Assembly: GCA_022562275.1 (NCBI GenBank)
Contig: JADFPP010000013.1
Coordinates: forward strand, 1 to 54,356
From: Bacteroidota bacterium
GTDB taxonomy: Bacteria > Bacteroidota > Ignavibacteria > Ignavibacteriales > Ignavibacteriaceae
Direction: 5' to 3'
DNA length: 54,356 nt
Shown: piece by piece, positions 1-8,482 of the stretch
Layout: every line of letters starts with the position of its first letter
Position numbering within the stretch: position 1 is the first letter of the stretch
Made by a program: the position numbers and the translations under genes
Notes under the pieces: model-generated
Seen by the model: only the letters and a program-made list of their open reading frames with translations
What the model was told of the DNA's origin: nothing
Database searches by the model: none

Positions 1-1205
1 CAGCTCTTCAACATTATCATAAAAGTTGTACCTTCACCGTGTACAGATGATTTTACAAATATTTTACCTCCGTGATATTCTTCGATAATTCTGTTTGCCA
101 GACTCAATCCTAAACCCCAACCTCGTCGCTTTGTACTATAACCGGGTCTGAATACATCTTTTCTTCTTTTTAAATCAATTCCCTTTCCACTGTCGGATAT
201 TTCGATCTCAACATATTTTTTTCTTTTGGTAATATAAATCTTTATCCATCCTGATTTATTTTCTATTGCGTCCAGAGCATTTTTAATTAGATTTTCAATT
301 ACCCATTCAAATAATTCCGGATTCATTTTAGCACAAACATTTTTATCCCCATCAATTGTTAAATCCACTATTTTACCAGTCTGTGGAAGCCGTCGTTCAA
401 AATAATCAATTACCTTTTTTAACTCCTCAAACACTATTTTATTTTTCATCTGAGGTTTTGAACCAATTTTTGAAAATCTATATGTAATCTTATTTAATTT
501 CTCAACGTCATCTGTTATTTCTTCTGCAACATCCAAAACTTTATCCGGTTCCTTATAGTGAAGTTTAAGCATTTCCAGCCAGCCCATTAAACTCGATATT
601 GGCGTACCAAATTGATGAGCGGTTTCCTTTGCCATTCCAACCCAAATGTTGCTTTGTTCACTCTTCTTTATGCTTCTGAAACCAATGTAACCAAGTAAAA
701 TAAATAATGTTGCAAGTACAATTTGTACATATGGGTAGTATCTTAATTGAGTAACAAATTCAGAATCTCCGTAATGGATTTTAGTTAGCACTAAAGTATC
801 TGCATAAATTACACGAATAGGTTCATGAACCTTATCCATTTCCAGTATTCTTTCAGTAATAAATCTTATAAATTCTTCTTCGGTATAAGATGTATCGTAA
901 TCAATGTTTCGTATATCGGTTCTGTTGTAAATGTTTACATTATCATTGGCATCGGTTAAGATAAGAGGGAAGTCGATTGGTTTTATAATGTTATCGAAAA
1001 GAAAAGTGATATCCTCGTTTGGATTGGAGGAATTTGCAATGTACTCAATCCCGCGTGCGTAAAGTTCAACTATTTCCTTTTCTTTTTTCTGCAGTTTCGA
1101 AACAAGACTTTGGGTATAAACCAAGGTTCCAACAGCAATCAGCAGAGCTGCAATTACAAGAAGAACCTTAATGTTAATTGAAGCCGGTCCGCCATACATT
1201 TTCAT
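1..1205 (-). CDS. Sensor histidine kinase, C-terminus cut by window edge
   Basis: An open frame of 401 codons runs off the left edge of the window, so the last residues are missing. It encodes a two-component sensor kinase. A membrane segment sits at about residues 10-28, followed by a roughly 130-residue probably extracytoplasmic sensor region, and a second membrane segment lies near 160-178. The H-box reads AKETAHQFGTPISSL. The ATPase domain shows an N-box (ENLIKNALDAIE), a G1 box (DSGKGI) and a G2 box (GWGLGLSLANRI). The start is ATG at 1205; a second in-frame ATG lies two codons later. No response regulator gene is visible beside it. The sensed signal is unknown. Family call is secure; the true end is outside the window. 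Confidence 0.88.
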   Translation of the reverse strand, partial: MKMYGGPASINIKVLLVIAALLIAVGTLVYTQSLVSKLQKKEKEIVELYARGIEYIANSSNPNEDITFLFDNIIKPIDFPLILTDANDNVNIYNRTDIRNIDYDTSYTEEEFIRFITERILEMDKVHEPIRVIYADTLVLTKIHYGDSEFVTQLRYYPYVQIVLATLFILLGYIGFRSIKKSEQSNIWVGMAKETAHQFGTPISSLMGWLEMLKLHYKEPDKVLDVAEEITDDVEKLNKITYRFSKIGSKPQMKNKIVFEELKKVIDYFERRLPQTGKIVDLTIDGDKNVCAKMNPELFEWVIENLIKNALDAIENKSGWIKIYITKRKKYVEIEISDSGKGIDLKRRKDVFRPGYSTKRRGWGLGLSLANRIIEEYHGGKIFVKSSVHGEGTTFMIMLKS

Positions 1206-1326
1206 TATCGTATATCCGTTAAATATTTAGAAACAGGGGTAATAAAATCGCTAATTATAATATTTAAATTCCAATTACAAAACTATTGATTTTTTATCTT
1301 GAACAGACCTTATTAAAATCATTGAA

Positions 1327-2598
1327 TCAATTTACAGTGAAAGTTTGTTTTCTTTTAGGGCCAACTGAAATAATCTCAATTTTTATATTTGCATGATCGG
1401 AAATAAACTCAAGATAATCTTTTGTTTTTTGGGGAAGCTCATCATAAGATTTACATTCCGAAATATCTTCCATCCATCCATCCAAAGATTCATAAACCGG
1501 TGTTACGTTATTTAACTGTTCAACATCCGTAGGGAAGGAATTTAGGGATTTTCCATTCAATTTATAACCAACACATACTTTAATCGTTTTAAATGTGCCT
1601 AATACATCCAGTTTAGTAATTGCAACAGAATCAATTCCGTTTATCATTGCAGAATAACTTACAAGAAAAGCATCAAACCACCCACAGCGTCGAGGTCTAC
1701 CGGTTGTTGCTCCATACTCAGCACCTTCTTTTCTAAGATTTTCTCCTTCATCATTAGCAAGTTCGGTGGGGAATGGACCGTTGCCAACGCGTGTTGTATA
1801 AGCTTTCACAATACCAAAAACAGAAGTTATCTTGTTTGGCGGAATACCTGATCCTGTACATGCACCTCCTGAAGTCGGGCTTGAAGATGTGACATAAGGA
1901 TAAGTACCATGATCAACATCAAGGAGTGCGCCTTGTGCTCCTTCCAATAATATACTTTTGCCATCTCTTATAGCATTATTCAGCATCAATGGAACGTCTG
2001 TAATATATTTATCAATAGCTTTATCGAACTGGATATATTCATTTATAATTTTATCTACATCCAAGCCATCATGTTCATAAACTTTTTTAAGAAGAGTATT
2101 CTTCTCTTCCAGGTTATCCCGTATTTTTCTTTCCAATATTTCCTTGTTCAGAAGATCAACTATTCTTATTCCCTTTCTTGCATACTTATCCATATAACAG
2201 GGTCCAATACCCCTTCCGGTAGTACCGATTTTCTTCTTACTGCTTTCACTAATAGAATCTAAAAGTTTGTGATAGGGCATAATCAGATGTGCATTATGGC
2301 TAATAAACAATCTCCCCTCAACATTAATTCCATTTTGTTTAAGCAGTTTTATCTCCTCCAATAAAGCATTTGGATCTACAACAACTCCATTGCCTATCAC
2401 ACATTTTACATTATTCCTTAATATTCCCGATGGTATAAGATGGAGTATATATTGATTGTCGCCAATCTCAACAGTATGACCGGCGTTAGCACCACCCTGA
2501 AAACGGGTAACTATATCATAATTTTCGCTAAGGATATCTACAATTTTGCCTTTCCCCTCATCGCCCCACTGGCATCCTACAAGAACAGTTACACTCAT
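1327..2598 (-). CDS. purA: Adenylosuccinate synthetase
   Basis: PurA joins IMP and aspartate using GTP to make adenylosuccinate, the first committed step from IMP to AMP, in the cytoplasm. The 423-residue length matches the family. The N-terminal GDEGKGK loop is at residues 12-18 with catalytic Asp13, and GGANAGH ends in His41; both agree with the classic numbering. Also visible are GTTGRGIGPCY, the GAQGALLDVDHGTYPYVTS stretch and the TTRVGNGPFPTE substrate loop. The start is ATG at 2598. The gene stands alone between the kinase downstream and the STAS gene upstream, which has its own terminator. No purine riboswitch or operator could be recognised. Confidence 0.98.
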   Translation of the reverse strand: MSVTVLVGCQWGDEGKGKIVDILSENYDIVTRFQGGANAGHTVEIGDNQYILHLIPSGILRNNVKCVIGNGVVVDPNALLEEIKLLKQNGINVEGRLFISHNAHLIMPYHKLLDSISESSKKKIGTTGRGIGPCYMDKYARKGIRIVDLLNKEILERKIRDNLEEKNTLLKKVYEHDGLDVDKIINEYIQFDKAIDKYITDVPLMLNNAIRDGKSILLEGAQGALLDVDHGTYPYVTSSSPTSGGACTGSGIPPNKITSVFGIVKAYTTRVGNGPFPTELANDEGENLRKEGAEYGATTGRPRRCGWFDAFLVSYSAMINGIDSVAITKLDVLGTFKTIKVCVGYKLNGKSLNSFPTDVEQLNNVTPVYESLDGWMEDISECKSYDELPQKTKDYLEFISDHANIKIEIISVGPKRKQTFTVN

Positions 2599-2633
2599 TA
2601 TATTTTACCAGATATTTGTTATTATTTGTTAAA

Positions 2634-2671
2634 GCAAAAAGAAAACTCCGAGTGAAACAACCCGGAGTTTT
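2634..2671 (-). terminator. Rho-independent terminator of the STAS gene
   Basis: On the minus strand a nine-base-pair stem (arms at 2663-2671 and 2642-2650, AAAACTCCG with its complement) closes a 12-base loop and is followed by a T-rich tract. It lies between the stop of the STAS gene at 2698 and the start of purA at 2598, so it separates the two transcripts. Confidence 0.75.
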
Positions 2672-2697
2672 AAAATCAATGCTATTATTTAAATTGA

Positions 2698-3039
2698 TTA
2701 AGATGAAAATGTTTCGACAGCTTCGTCAACCGTATCGAATGATTCAAAAATAGTGATCAATTTTGTAATAATTAAAAGACTCTCAATTTTATCTGTAACC
2801 CGGGCTAGTTTTAACTGTCCATCAGCTTTCTTAACCGTTGTAAGTGCGCCAATTAACATACCCAAACCTGAACTATTCATAAATTTTACACCTGACAGAT
2901 CGATAACAACATGTTTCTTCCCTTTGTCCATCAATTTGTGTAAATACTCATTAAAATTTTTAGTATTTTCACCGCCCATCACATTTCCCTTTAATGCAAT
3001 AACAACGGCATTATATTTTTCAGTAGTTTTAATTTTCAT
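2698..3039 (-). CDS. STAS-domain anti-sigma factor antagonist (SpoIIAA/RsbV type)
   Basis: The whole 113-residue protein is one STAS domain. Such proteins bind and sequester an RsbW-type kinase when unphosphorylated and release it when phosphorylated on a conserved serine. The phosphorylation loop reads VIDLSGVKFMNSSGLGMLIG, with the acceptor serine expected in NSSGLG near residues 54-58. The C-terminal DTVDEAVETF is typical of the family. It is monocistronic, divergent from the ECF sigma gene, with a clear terminator. No kinase is adjacent; the nearest RsbW-like kinase is at 8031-8471, so cross-talk with that module is possible but is inference. Confidence 0.92.
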   Translation of the reverse strand: MKIKTTEKYNAVVIALKGNVMGGENTKNFNEYLHKLMDKGKKHVVIDLSGVKFMNSSGLGMLIGALTTVKKADGQLKLARVTDKIESLLIITKLITIFESFDTVDEAVETFSS

Positions 3040-3151
3040 AAATTACTCCTTGAAATTTTCGGTTCAATTTAAGTAGATGCCCATACTTTTGCAAATTTGG
3101 ATGGTTACTTAATTTATCTGCACCTGGAACTATCAAAGCTACTAATTTTAC

Positions 3152-3179
3152 GGAACAATCATTTAAGCACGGCGTCTAA
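3152..3179 (+). promoter_or_regulatory. Candidate ECF-type promoter of the sigma factor operon
   Basis: GGAAC at 3152-3156 is followed after 16 bases by CGTCTAA at 3173-3179. This matches the general -35 GGAAC and -10 CGTC pattern of promoters read by ECF sigma factors, and would fit autoregulation of the sigma gene that starts at 3183. Transcription would begin at or just inside the annotated ATG, which has no Shine-Dalgarno sequence, so the transcript might be leaderless or the real start might be downstream. A second GGAAC at 3126 has no matching -10. Confidence 0.42.
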
Positions 3180-3182
3180 AAA

Positions 3183-3779
3183 ATGAGTTCAAATAATAAT
3201 AGTAATGAAGAGTTGATTCAACCTCAGATACTTAAGTTAGATGATGATTTTTCTCTGGTAAAAAGATTTATAGACGGAGATGAATCAACATTCAGATTGC
3301 TGGTTCAAAGGCATCAGGAAAAAATTAGAAACATTATTTATCTGGTACTCAGCGATTCAGAAGTAGTAGATGATATTGCACAGGAAGTGATGATAACTAT
3401 TTATAAAAATCTTAAGAATTTCCGGTTTGAGTCACAGTTCACAACATGGTTTTACAGAATAACAGTTAATAAATGCAAAGATTATCTTAGAAAGAAAAAT
3501 GTAAGAAAAATTTTTGTACCAATAAAGGAAGCAAGTGAGAAATTTGAATATACTTCCTCTACAGAAGTAAATGATATCTCTGAAATTGTTATGGATGCAA
3601 TATCAAAATTGCCGGTTAAATTGAGGGTTCCGCTTCTGCTTAAAGATATCGAGGGATTCAGCTATCAGGAAATTGCACAAACAATAAATTGTGAAATGGG
3701 TACTGTTAAATCCAGAATTTACAGAGCGAGGGAAGGACTAAAAAAAATCCTTAAGCCAATGGAATCGGAGTTAAGCTAA
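3183..3779 (+). CDS. ECF-family RNA polymerase sigma factor (RpoE-like)
   Basis: This 198-residue protein has the two regions of an ECF sigma factor. Region 2 covers about residues 20-95 (FIDGDESTFRLLVQRHQ, then DIAQEVMITIYKNL and FTTWFYRITVNKCKDYLRK). Region 4 covers about 130-190 (LPVKLRVPLLLKDIEGFSYQEIAQ, then GTVKSRIYRAREGLKK). It would direct RNA polymerase to stress or envelope promoters. Its stop overlaps the start of the next gene by one base (TAATG), so it is translationally coupled to the candidate anti-sigma gene. The ATG at 3183 is not preceded by a ribosome site. The first 20 residues are weakly conserved, so a later start is possible. Confidence 0.95.
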   Translation: MSSNNNSNEELIQPQILKLDDDFSLVKRFIDGDESTFRLLVQRHQEKIRNIIYLVLSDSEVVDDIAQEVMITIYKNLKNFRFESQFTTWFYRITVNKCKDYLRKKNVRKIFVPIKEASEKFEYTSSTEVNDISEIVMDAISKLPVKLRVPLLLKDIEGFSYQEIAQTINCEMGTVKSRIYRAREGLKKILKPMESELS

Positions 3780-5377
3780 TGAGTAAAGTCAAAAAAGATT
3801 TTGAATTACTTTCTGCCTATCTTGATGGCGAGCTTTCTCCTAATGAAGTTGAGCAATTAAAACAAAAAATTAAATCTTCACTTGAATTGCAGAAAAAACT
3901 TGAAGATCTGCAGCAAATTAAAAAACTTACTTCATCTTCATTCAAAACCTTGCCGGAATCACCTTATTTTGAAACAAGACTGTTTGCACGGATAGAATTA
4001 CAAAAGGTCTGGTATAAAAGAGTGTTCAGGTGGTCACCCGCAATTGGGCTTGGTGCAATTACTATTATATTAATGGTAATTCTAAAATTTAATCCCGATG
4101 TTATTAATAATCTTATCAATCAGCAAAAATCAAATGTTGCTGGTTTTTATAAGGAGAACTTACAACCGCTGTTGTTTGCAGCAGATCTTAACAATGAAGA
4201 CATATTTAATTTTGCAATGTATAAACAGTTACCGCTTGATACTAAGGGAAAGCAATATATTCATCTCGGTTATGATGATGCGGGAAAAGAGTTTGTTGAA
4301 ATAAAAAATCTTGATATTGTTCAGGAAGAAAATAATTACGAAAAATTCCTGCTTGCCCTGGAGCTGAATGAAAATCAAATAAAACAGATGGATTCGATAA
4401 TTAATCAATATGCTGTAGAACTTGAAACCCAGATTCTTGTTAATACAAATAATACAGTTGCCATAAATTCCAACCTTTGGAACTATCAGCGGGCTATACA
4501 AAGCGATCTTCTAACCTTTGCAGAAAATTTCAATGAAAAAAAATTCCATAAGTTTGTACCAGCTGCCGTCTCTTTCTCTAAGAACCCGGTTGTAGTAAAT
4601 ATTGTTCGTGAGATAAGGACGGCACAAAATAATAATTATATTATCCTAACTCCCGATTCAATTTTTTCAGAAAATATTGAATTTGATCTTGAAGAGTACA
4701 AATCCTTTATGCGTGATTTTAAAGCTGAATTAAGCGAGCAGGATGCAGCGTTAAAGGGAAAGGAAATAGAATTAAAAGTAAAAGTTGGAAGACTAAATGC
4801 TATTAATTTTCATAGATATGATTCAAGCTGGAAAAAGTTAAAATACGATTATAGCTGGAACAAGAATTTTAAAATTAGTTTTGACTCCAATCTCTGCAGA
4901 GTGGAAATTTCGAATTTTAATATGCCTGTTATAAAAATACTGAATTTTGATAGTCTGTTCAGCGCCTTTGATAGTGTGGCGAACAACTTTAAGTTTTATT
5001 CCCAATTCATTCCAAGAATTGAACATTTGGATGATATGATTAAATTCCATTTTGATGGTGATTCTTCTAAATCATTTGAGTTTAAATATCGTGTTCAATT
5101 CGACACGGATTCTTTATTGGAAACCCACAGTGAACTTATGGATTCACTCAAATATTTTAACTGGAATAATTTTTATAACTTTAATGACTCATTGGCATTC
5201 AATAGTATTCCGGAATTTGATAAATTCTTTAATTTTAATGAAAGTAATGGCGAGCTTAGGTTGGAAATGAAGGAATTAAAAAAAGAATTGACGCAATTTA
5301 GACTTGAAATGAAGGATTGGAAGAAAAAATTCAAAAGACAATTTAAATCCCACGATAAATTGGAAGATGATTCGTAA
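3779..5377 (+). CDS. Membrane-anchored anti-sigma candidate with a large outer domain
   Basis: The gene is coupled to the ECF sigma gene by a one-base overlap, the usual position of an anti-sigma factor. Residues 1-75 resemble the cytoplasmic anti-sigma fold (FELLSAYLDGELSPNEVEQL, with helical content after it), but the histidine and CxxC of zinc-binding versions are missing. One membrane segment lies at about 86-103. The remaining 430 residues would be outside the cytoplasmic membrane and are rich in Phe, Asn, Asp and Lys. The last 40 residues are a charged probable coiled coil (ELRLEMKELKKELTQ and a second similar unit). The outer part matches no family I know. Function as sigma regulator is inferred from position and N-terminus. 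Confidence 0.72.
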   Translation: MSKVKKDFELLSAYLDGELSPNEVEQLKQKIKSSLELQKKLEDLQQIKKLTSSSFKTLPESPYFETRLFARIELQKVWYKRVFRWSPAIGLGAITIILMVILKFNPDVINNLINQQKSNVAGFYKENLQPLLFAADLNNEDIFNFAMYKQLPLDTKGKQYIHLGYDDAGKEFVEIKNLDIVQEENNYEKFLLALELNENQIKQMDSIINQYAVELETQILVNTNNTVAINSNLWNYQRAIQSDLLTFAENFNEKKFHKFVPAAVSFSKNPVVVNIVREIRTAQNNNYIILTPDSIFSENIEFDLEEYKSFMRDFKAELSEQDAALKGKEIELKVKVGRLNAINFHRYDSSWKKLKYDYSWNKNFKISFDSNLCRVEISNFNMPVIKILNFDSLFSAFDSVANNFKFYSQFIPRIEHLDDMIKFHFDGDSSKSFEFKYRVQFDTDSLLETHSELMDSLKYFNWNNFYNFNDSLAFNSIPEFDKFFNFNESNGELRLEMKELKKELTQFRLEMKDWKKKFKRQFKSHDKLEDDS

Positions 5378-5407
5378 TTAAATTTTAGCTGGTCCAATAA
5401 ATCTAAA

Positions 5408-5435
5408 AAACCGTCCGATATGGGCGGTTTTTTTT
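5408..5435 (+). terminator. Rho-independent terminator after the sigma/anti-sigma operon
   Basis: A nine-pair stem (AAACCGTCC and GGGCGGTTT, one G-U pair) with a five-base loop is followed by a run of T. It lies 30 bases after the anti-sigma stop. Confidence 0.87.
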
Positions 5436-5558
5436 AATCTTTTCAAATATCCTGAATTAACCCCGCTTATACTTCTTCTCTTTACATAATTTCAAAAAAA
5501 GTTTATTTTCACATACTCTTTCATTTTTTCTATCTGTATTTTGTTAAAATAAATATGA

Positions 5559-7712
5559 ATGACTAATTATACGAATTTGAATGCGGACAAAATAAATATT
5601 CTAGATAATATTCAGTTCAGGCTTTTTCTGGGTTCTTCAGGTGCATTACTGGTATTCAAACTATTATTCTCAGGGAGTGAACTGATAGTATATAAGCTTG
5701 TAACGGACTTATTAATAATATCAGCCATCTCGTTTCTTTTTTTATTTCTGATGGACATTTTTGAAAAGAGAAATGCAAGTCCGTTCTCTCTTATAATGAA
5801 CATTGGAATACTAAATGCATTTGTCTTCTTTTTAATTATGTTTTCTGATTCGATAATGTCTTTGCTCTTTGAAAATGTGAATGAGAAACTGAACAATCCA
5901 AGTTTGGTTTCTACTATTATTACACTTGCATATATTCTGTTAATTGTCGGATTTATTATATACGTATTTATAACTCTCAGGCATTTATTTTTTTTCAGGC
6001 AAAGCGGTTCCCAAAAAATATACTTTTACACAATGCTTGTTTTCTTTGTTCTTGCTTCATTAACAGCGCAGTATTTTGGAGCGAACGAATTATCTTTTAT
6101 AAGCGATACATTTATGATTATATCAGTTCTGCTGATGCTTTTAAACTCATTAAGGATTTCGTGGATTGCGTTTATTGTTAAAAAAGAAAAAATTGCTCTG
6201 CTTGTTCTCTCAATAGTAATTGCTGTTCTTTTTATTGTAAACCTAAATAATTCTGGTGATGCCACCGTTCACAGTAAAATGCTGAGCTCGATTTCTCCAT
6301 CATTAAAAGAGTTTACAGAGATTATAATGCTATACGCAGCTATATATTTCAGCGTGCTTTTCTTTACCACACTATTTCATATACCAACCGCTGAAGCATT
6401 TGACAGGAAAGCAGAAGAAGTTTCATCTTTACAATACTTTAGCAAACTTATTACCCAGGTACTGGAATATAATGAACTGGCTGATACAGTAACAGATATT
6501 ACTATAAGGGTAAGTGGTGCTAACGCTTCGTGGATAATCTGGAGAGAGAAAGATGAATTTATTTCTCTCGCAAATAAAAACATTGGTTTTATTGATTCGA
6601 ACTTGTTAAACAAGTTTATTTTAAGGAAAGTTGATTGGGAGAATTTGGATGATACAATATTCTTAAAACTGTCTGATATTGAAGTGCAATCAAAACTTAG
6701 CCAGAAGTTTCGGGCAATGGCAATATCCCCGTTAAAAGCGCATGGTAAGCTACAGGGTCTATTGGTAGCGATTTGTAAGGACGACAAAAAATTTAATGAA
6801 GAAGATAAAAATGCTATTGCCACATTTTCGGATTATGCTTCTATATCAATGGAAAATTCAAGATTGCTTGAGGAATCAATTGAAAAGGAACGACTGGAAA
6901 GGGAACTTGATGTTGCCAGAGAAATTCAGAGAAAAATAATTCCTGAAAAAAATCCGGAATATGAGGATCTTGAAATATCATCTGTCTTTGTGCCGGCTTT
7001 TGAGGTTGGAGGAGATTATTATGATTTTTTTAAAATATCAGAATCTAAACTTGGTATATTGATCGCTGATGTTTCCGGTAAAGGTATTTCCGCCGCATTT
7101 ATTATGGCAGAGATTAAGGGAATATTTGAATCACTTTCAAAAACAATTGAAAACCCAAGAGAGATTCTTATTAAAGCTAACGATATTTTAATAAGCACTT
7201 TAGATAGTAAAACCTTCGTAAGCGCAGCATACTGCTTGATCGATTTTAATGAAAGAAAATTGAATATAGCACGGGCAGGGCATTGCCCCGTGCTTCTCTT
7301 AAGAAACGATACCGCTCAAAGATTAAAACCTTCGGGCATGGGACTTGGTATGAGCAGAGAAAAACATTTTGAAGATACTCTTGATGAGTTAATAATTGAT
7401 TTAAAGGAAAACGATACTATTGTACTGTACACTGATGGAATAACGGAAGCTAAAAATGAGAACCTGGATGATTTTGGAGAAAAATATTTTACTGAAATCC
7501 TGCTTGAGAGCAGAAATAAAAGTTCAGATGAAATTTCTAAAAAAGTAATAAACGAAGTGTCTATGTTTGCAAAAAATCATTCGCAGTATGATGATATTAC
7601 TTTAGTAATTTTAAAATGGAAACCCCGTCATTCCGAAGAAAGAGGACGGGACAGGCAAAAAATTAAACTTAACGGAGAGAAAGAATGGCAGAATTCAGCA
7701 CAGCAATTATAG
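5559..7712 (+). CDS. Membrane-bound SpoIIE-type serine phosphatase with GAF domain
   Basis: This RsbU-like PP2C phosphatase should dephosphorylate a STAS protein and so release the RsbW target. About residues 20-280 hold some seven hydrophobic segments. A GAF-like domain follows at about 290-430, then a linker helix (ERLERELDVAREIQRKIIP) and the SpoIIE catalytic domain at about 465-685. Metal-binding motifs are VGGDYYDFF, DVSGKGISAAF, YTDGITEA and YDDITLVIL. The gene overlaps the STAS gene by 28 bases. The last 28 residues, after the usual end of the domain at ILKW, are an odd charged extension encoded partly by a hairpin at 7624-7650. The ATG at 5559 is used because an ATG four bases upstream meets a stop after two codons. 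Confidence 0.93.
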   Translation: MTNYTNLNADKINILDNIQFRLFLGSSGALLVFKLLFSGSELIVYKLVTDLLIISAISFLFLFLMDIFEKRNASPFSLIMNIGILNAFVFFLIMFSDSIMSLLFENVNEKLNNPSLVSTIITLAYILLIVGFIIYVFITLRHLFFFRQSGSQKIYFYTMLVFFVLASLTAQYFGANELSFISDTFMIISVLLMLLNSLRISWIAFIVKKEKIALLVLSIVIAVLFIVNLNNSGDATVHSKMLSSISPSLKEFTEIIMLYAAIYFSVLFFTTLFHIPTAEAFDRKAEEVSSLQYFSKLITQVLEYNELADTVTDITIRVSGANASWIIWREKDEFISLANKNIGFIDSNLLNKFILRKVDWENLDDTIFLKLSDIEVQSKLSQKFRAMAISPLKAHGKLQGLLVAICKDDKKFNEEDKNAIATFSDYASISMENSRLLEESIEKERLERELDVAREIQRKIIPEKNPEYEDLEISSVFVPAFEVGGDYYDFFKISESKLGILIADVSGKGISAAFIMAEIKGIFESLSKTIENPREILIKANDILISTLDSKTFVSAAYCLIDFNERKLNIARAGHCPVLLLRNDTAQRLKPSGMGLGMSREKHFEDTLDELIIDLKENDTIVLYTDGITEAKNENLDDFGEKYFTEILLESRNKSSDEISKKVINEVSMFAKNHSQYDDITLVILKWKPRHSEERGRDRQKIKLNGEKEWQNSAQQL

Positions 7713-8062
7713 ATAGAGGTGATGTAAGCGTGATCAATGTGTCCGGGTATCTCGATGCTCACACAGCGCCAACGCTTGAGAGTAATTTCACCGAATTAAT
7801 AGATAACAATAAGTTTAAGATTGTTGTAAACTTTAAAGATCTTGCTTACATAAGCAGCGCCGGGCTGGGGGTTTTTATGGCATATGTTGAAAAAATAAGA
7901 GATAACGCCGGCGATATTAAACTAACTAATATGAATGAAAAAGTTTATAACATATTTGACTTGCTTGGCTTCCCGTTATTGTATGAGATATTCAGTACGG
8001 AAGATGAGGCAGTAAACAAATTTAATAAGAGTGATAAAGTTGGGAACGACGAATCTAAATAA
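7685..8062 (+). CDS. STAS anti-anti-sigma factor (RsbV-like)
   Basis: This 125-residue STAS protein is the expected substrate of the phosphatases around it and of the RsbW-like kinase encoded next. The phosphorylation loop reads VNFKDLAYISSAGLGVFMAY, with the acceptor serine in ISSAGLG near residue 58. The C-terminus has the usual EIFSTEDEAVNKF. It starts inside the end of the preceding phosphatase gene, with GGAGAG about 5 bases before the ATG. It overlaps the next gene by 32 bases, so the three genes are translated as a tightly coupled set. Confidence 0.94.
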   Translation: MAEFSTAIIDRGDVSVINVSGYLDAHTAPTLESNFTELIDNNKFKIVVNFKDLAYISSAGLGVFMAYVEKIRDNAGDIKLTNMNEKVYNIFDLLGFPLLYEIFSTEDEAVNKFNKSDKVGNDESK

Positions 8063-8471
8063 AAGCGAAATAAGCGTTAAAAGTCGTACTGAAAATCTCT
8101 CGTTGATCAGGGATTTTGTCAGCAGTAAAACATCTGATGCGGGCTTAGCAAAGGATGAAATTGAAAATGTTATGCTTGCTGTGGATGAAGCTTGTACCAA
8201 TATAATAAAGCATGCATATAATTCATTTCCTGATGGCGAGATAGTTATTAAACTTGAATATAACTCCGATAAACTTCTTGTAACCATTATTGATCATGGT
8301 TCTACATTCGATCCGAATGGTATCCCGGATCCTGATTTACAAAAATATTATAGAGATGGCAGAGTTGGCGGTTTAGGTATGTTCTTGATGAAAACTTTAA
8401 TGGACGATGTTAAATATATTACAGTTCCAGGCAAGTACAACCAGGTACTGCTTTCAAAAAGAATAAATTAA
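8031..8471 (+). CDS. RsbW/SpoIIAB-like anti-sigma serine kinase
   Basis: This 146-residue protein is a GHKL ATPase of the RsbW class. The N-box is DEACTNIIKHAY, the G1 box is DHGSTFDP and the G2 box is GGLGMFLMKTL. Proteins of this class phosphorylate the STAS partner and, when the STAS partner is phosphorylated, bind and inhibit their own target. The start taken here is GTG at 8031, within the STAS gene; a TTG ten bases downstream is out of frame by sequence and was not used. No sigma-B-like gene is encoded nearby, so the protein inhibited by this kinase is not known. Confidence 0.93.
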   Translation: MIKLGTTNLNKSEISVKSRTENLSLIRDFVSSKTSDAGLAKDEIENVMLAVDEACTNIIKHAYNSFPDGEIVIKLEYNSDKLLVTIIDHGSTFDPNGIPDPDLQKYYRDGRVGGLGMFLMKTLMDDVKYITVPGKYNQVLLSKRIN

Positions 8472-8482
8472 TCTCATAATTA

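Noticed and set aside
1206-1326. Terminator after purA
   Set aside because: The only inverted repeat near the stop (ATTGAATCAAT) is short and AT-only, without a T-run in the right place.
6377-6823. A 148-codon antisense frame in the membrane phosphatase
   Set aside because: It is a shadow of the GAF and linker coding sequence, with no domain and no start signal.
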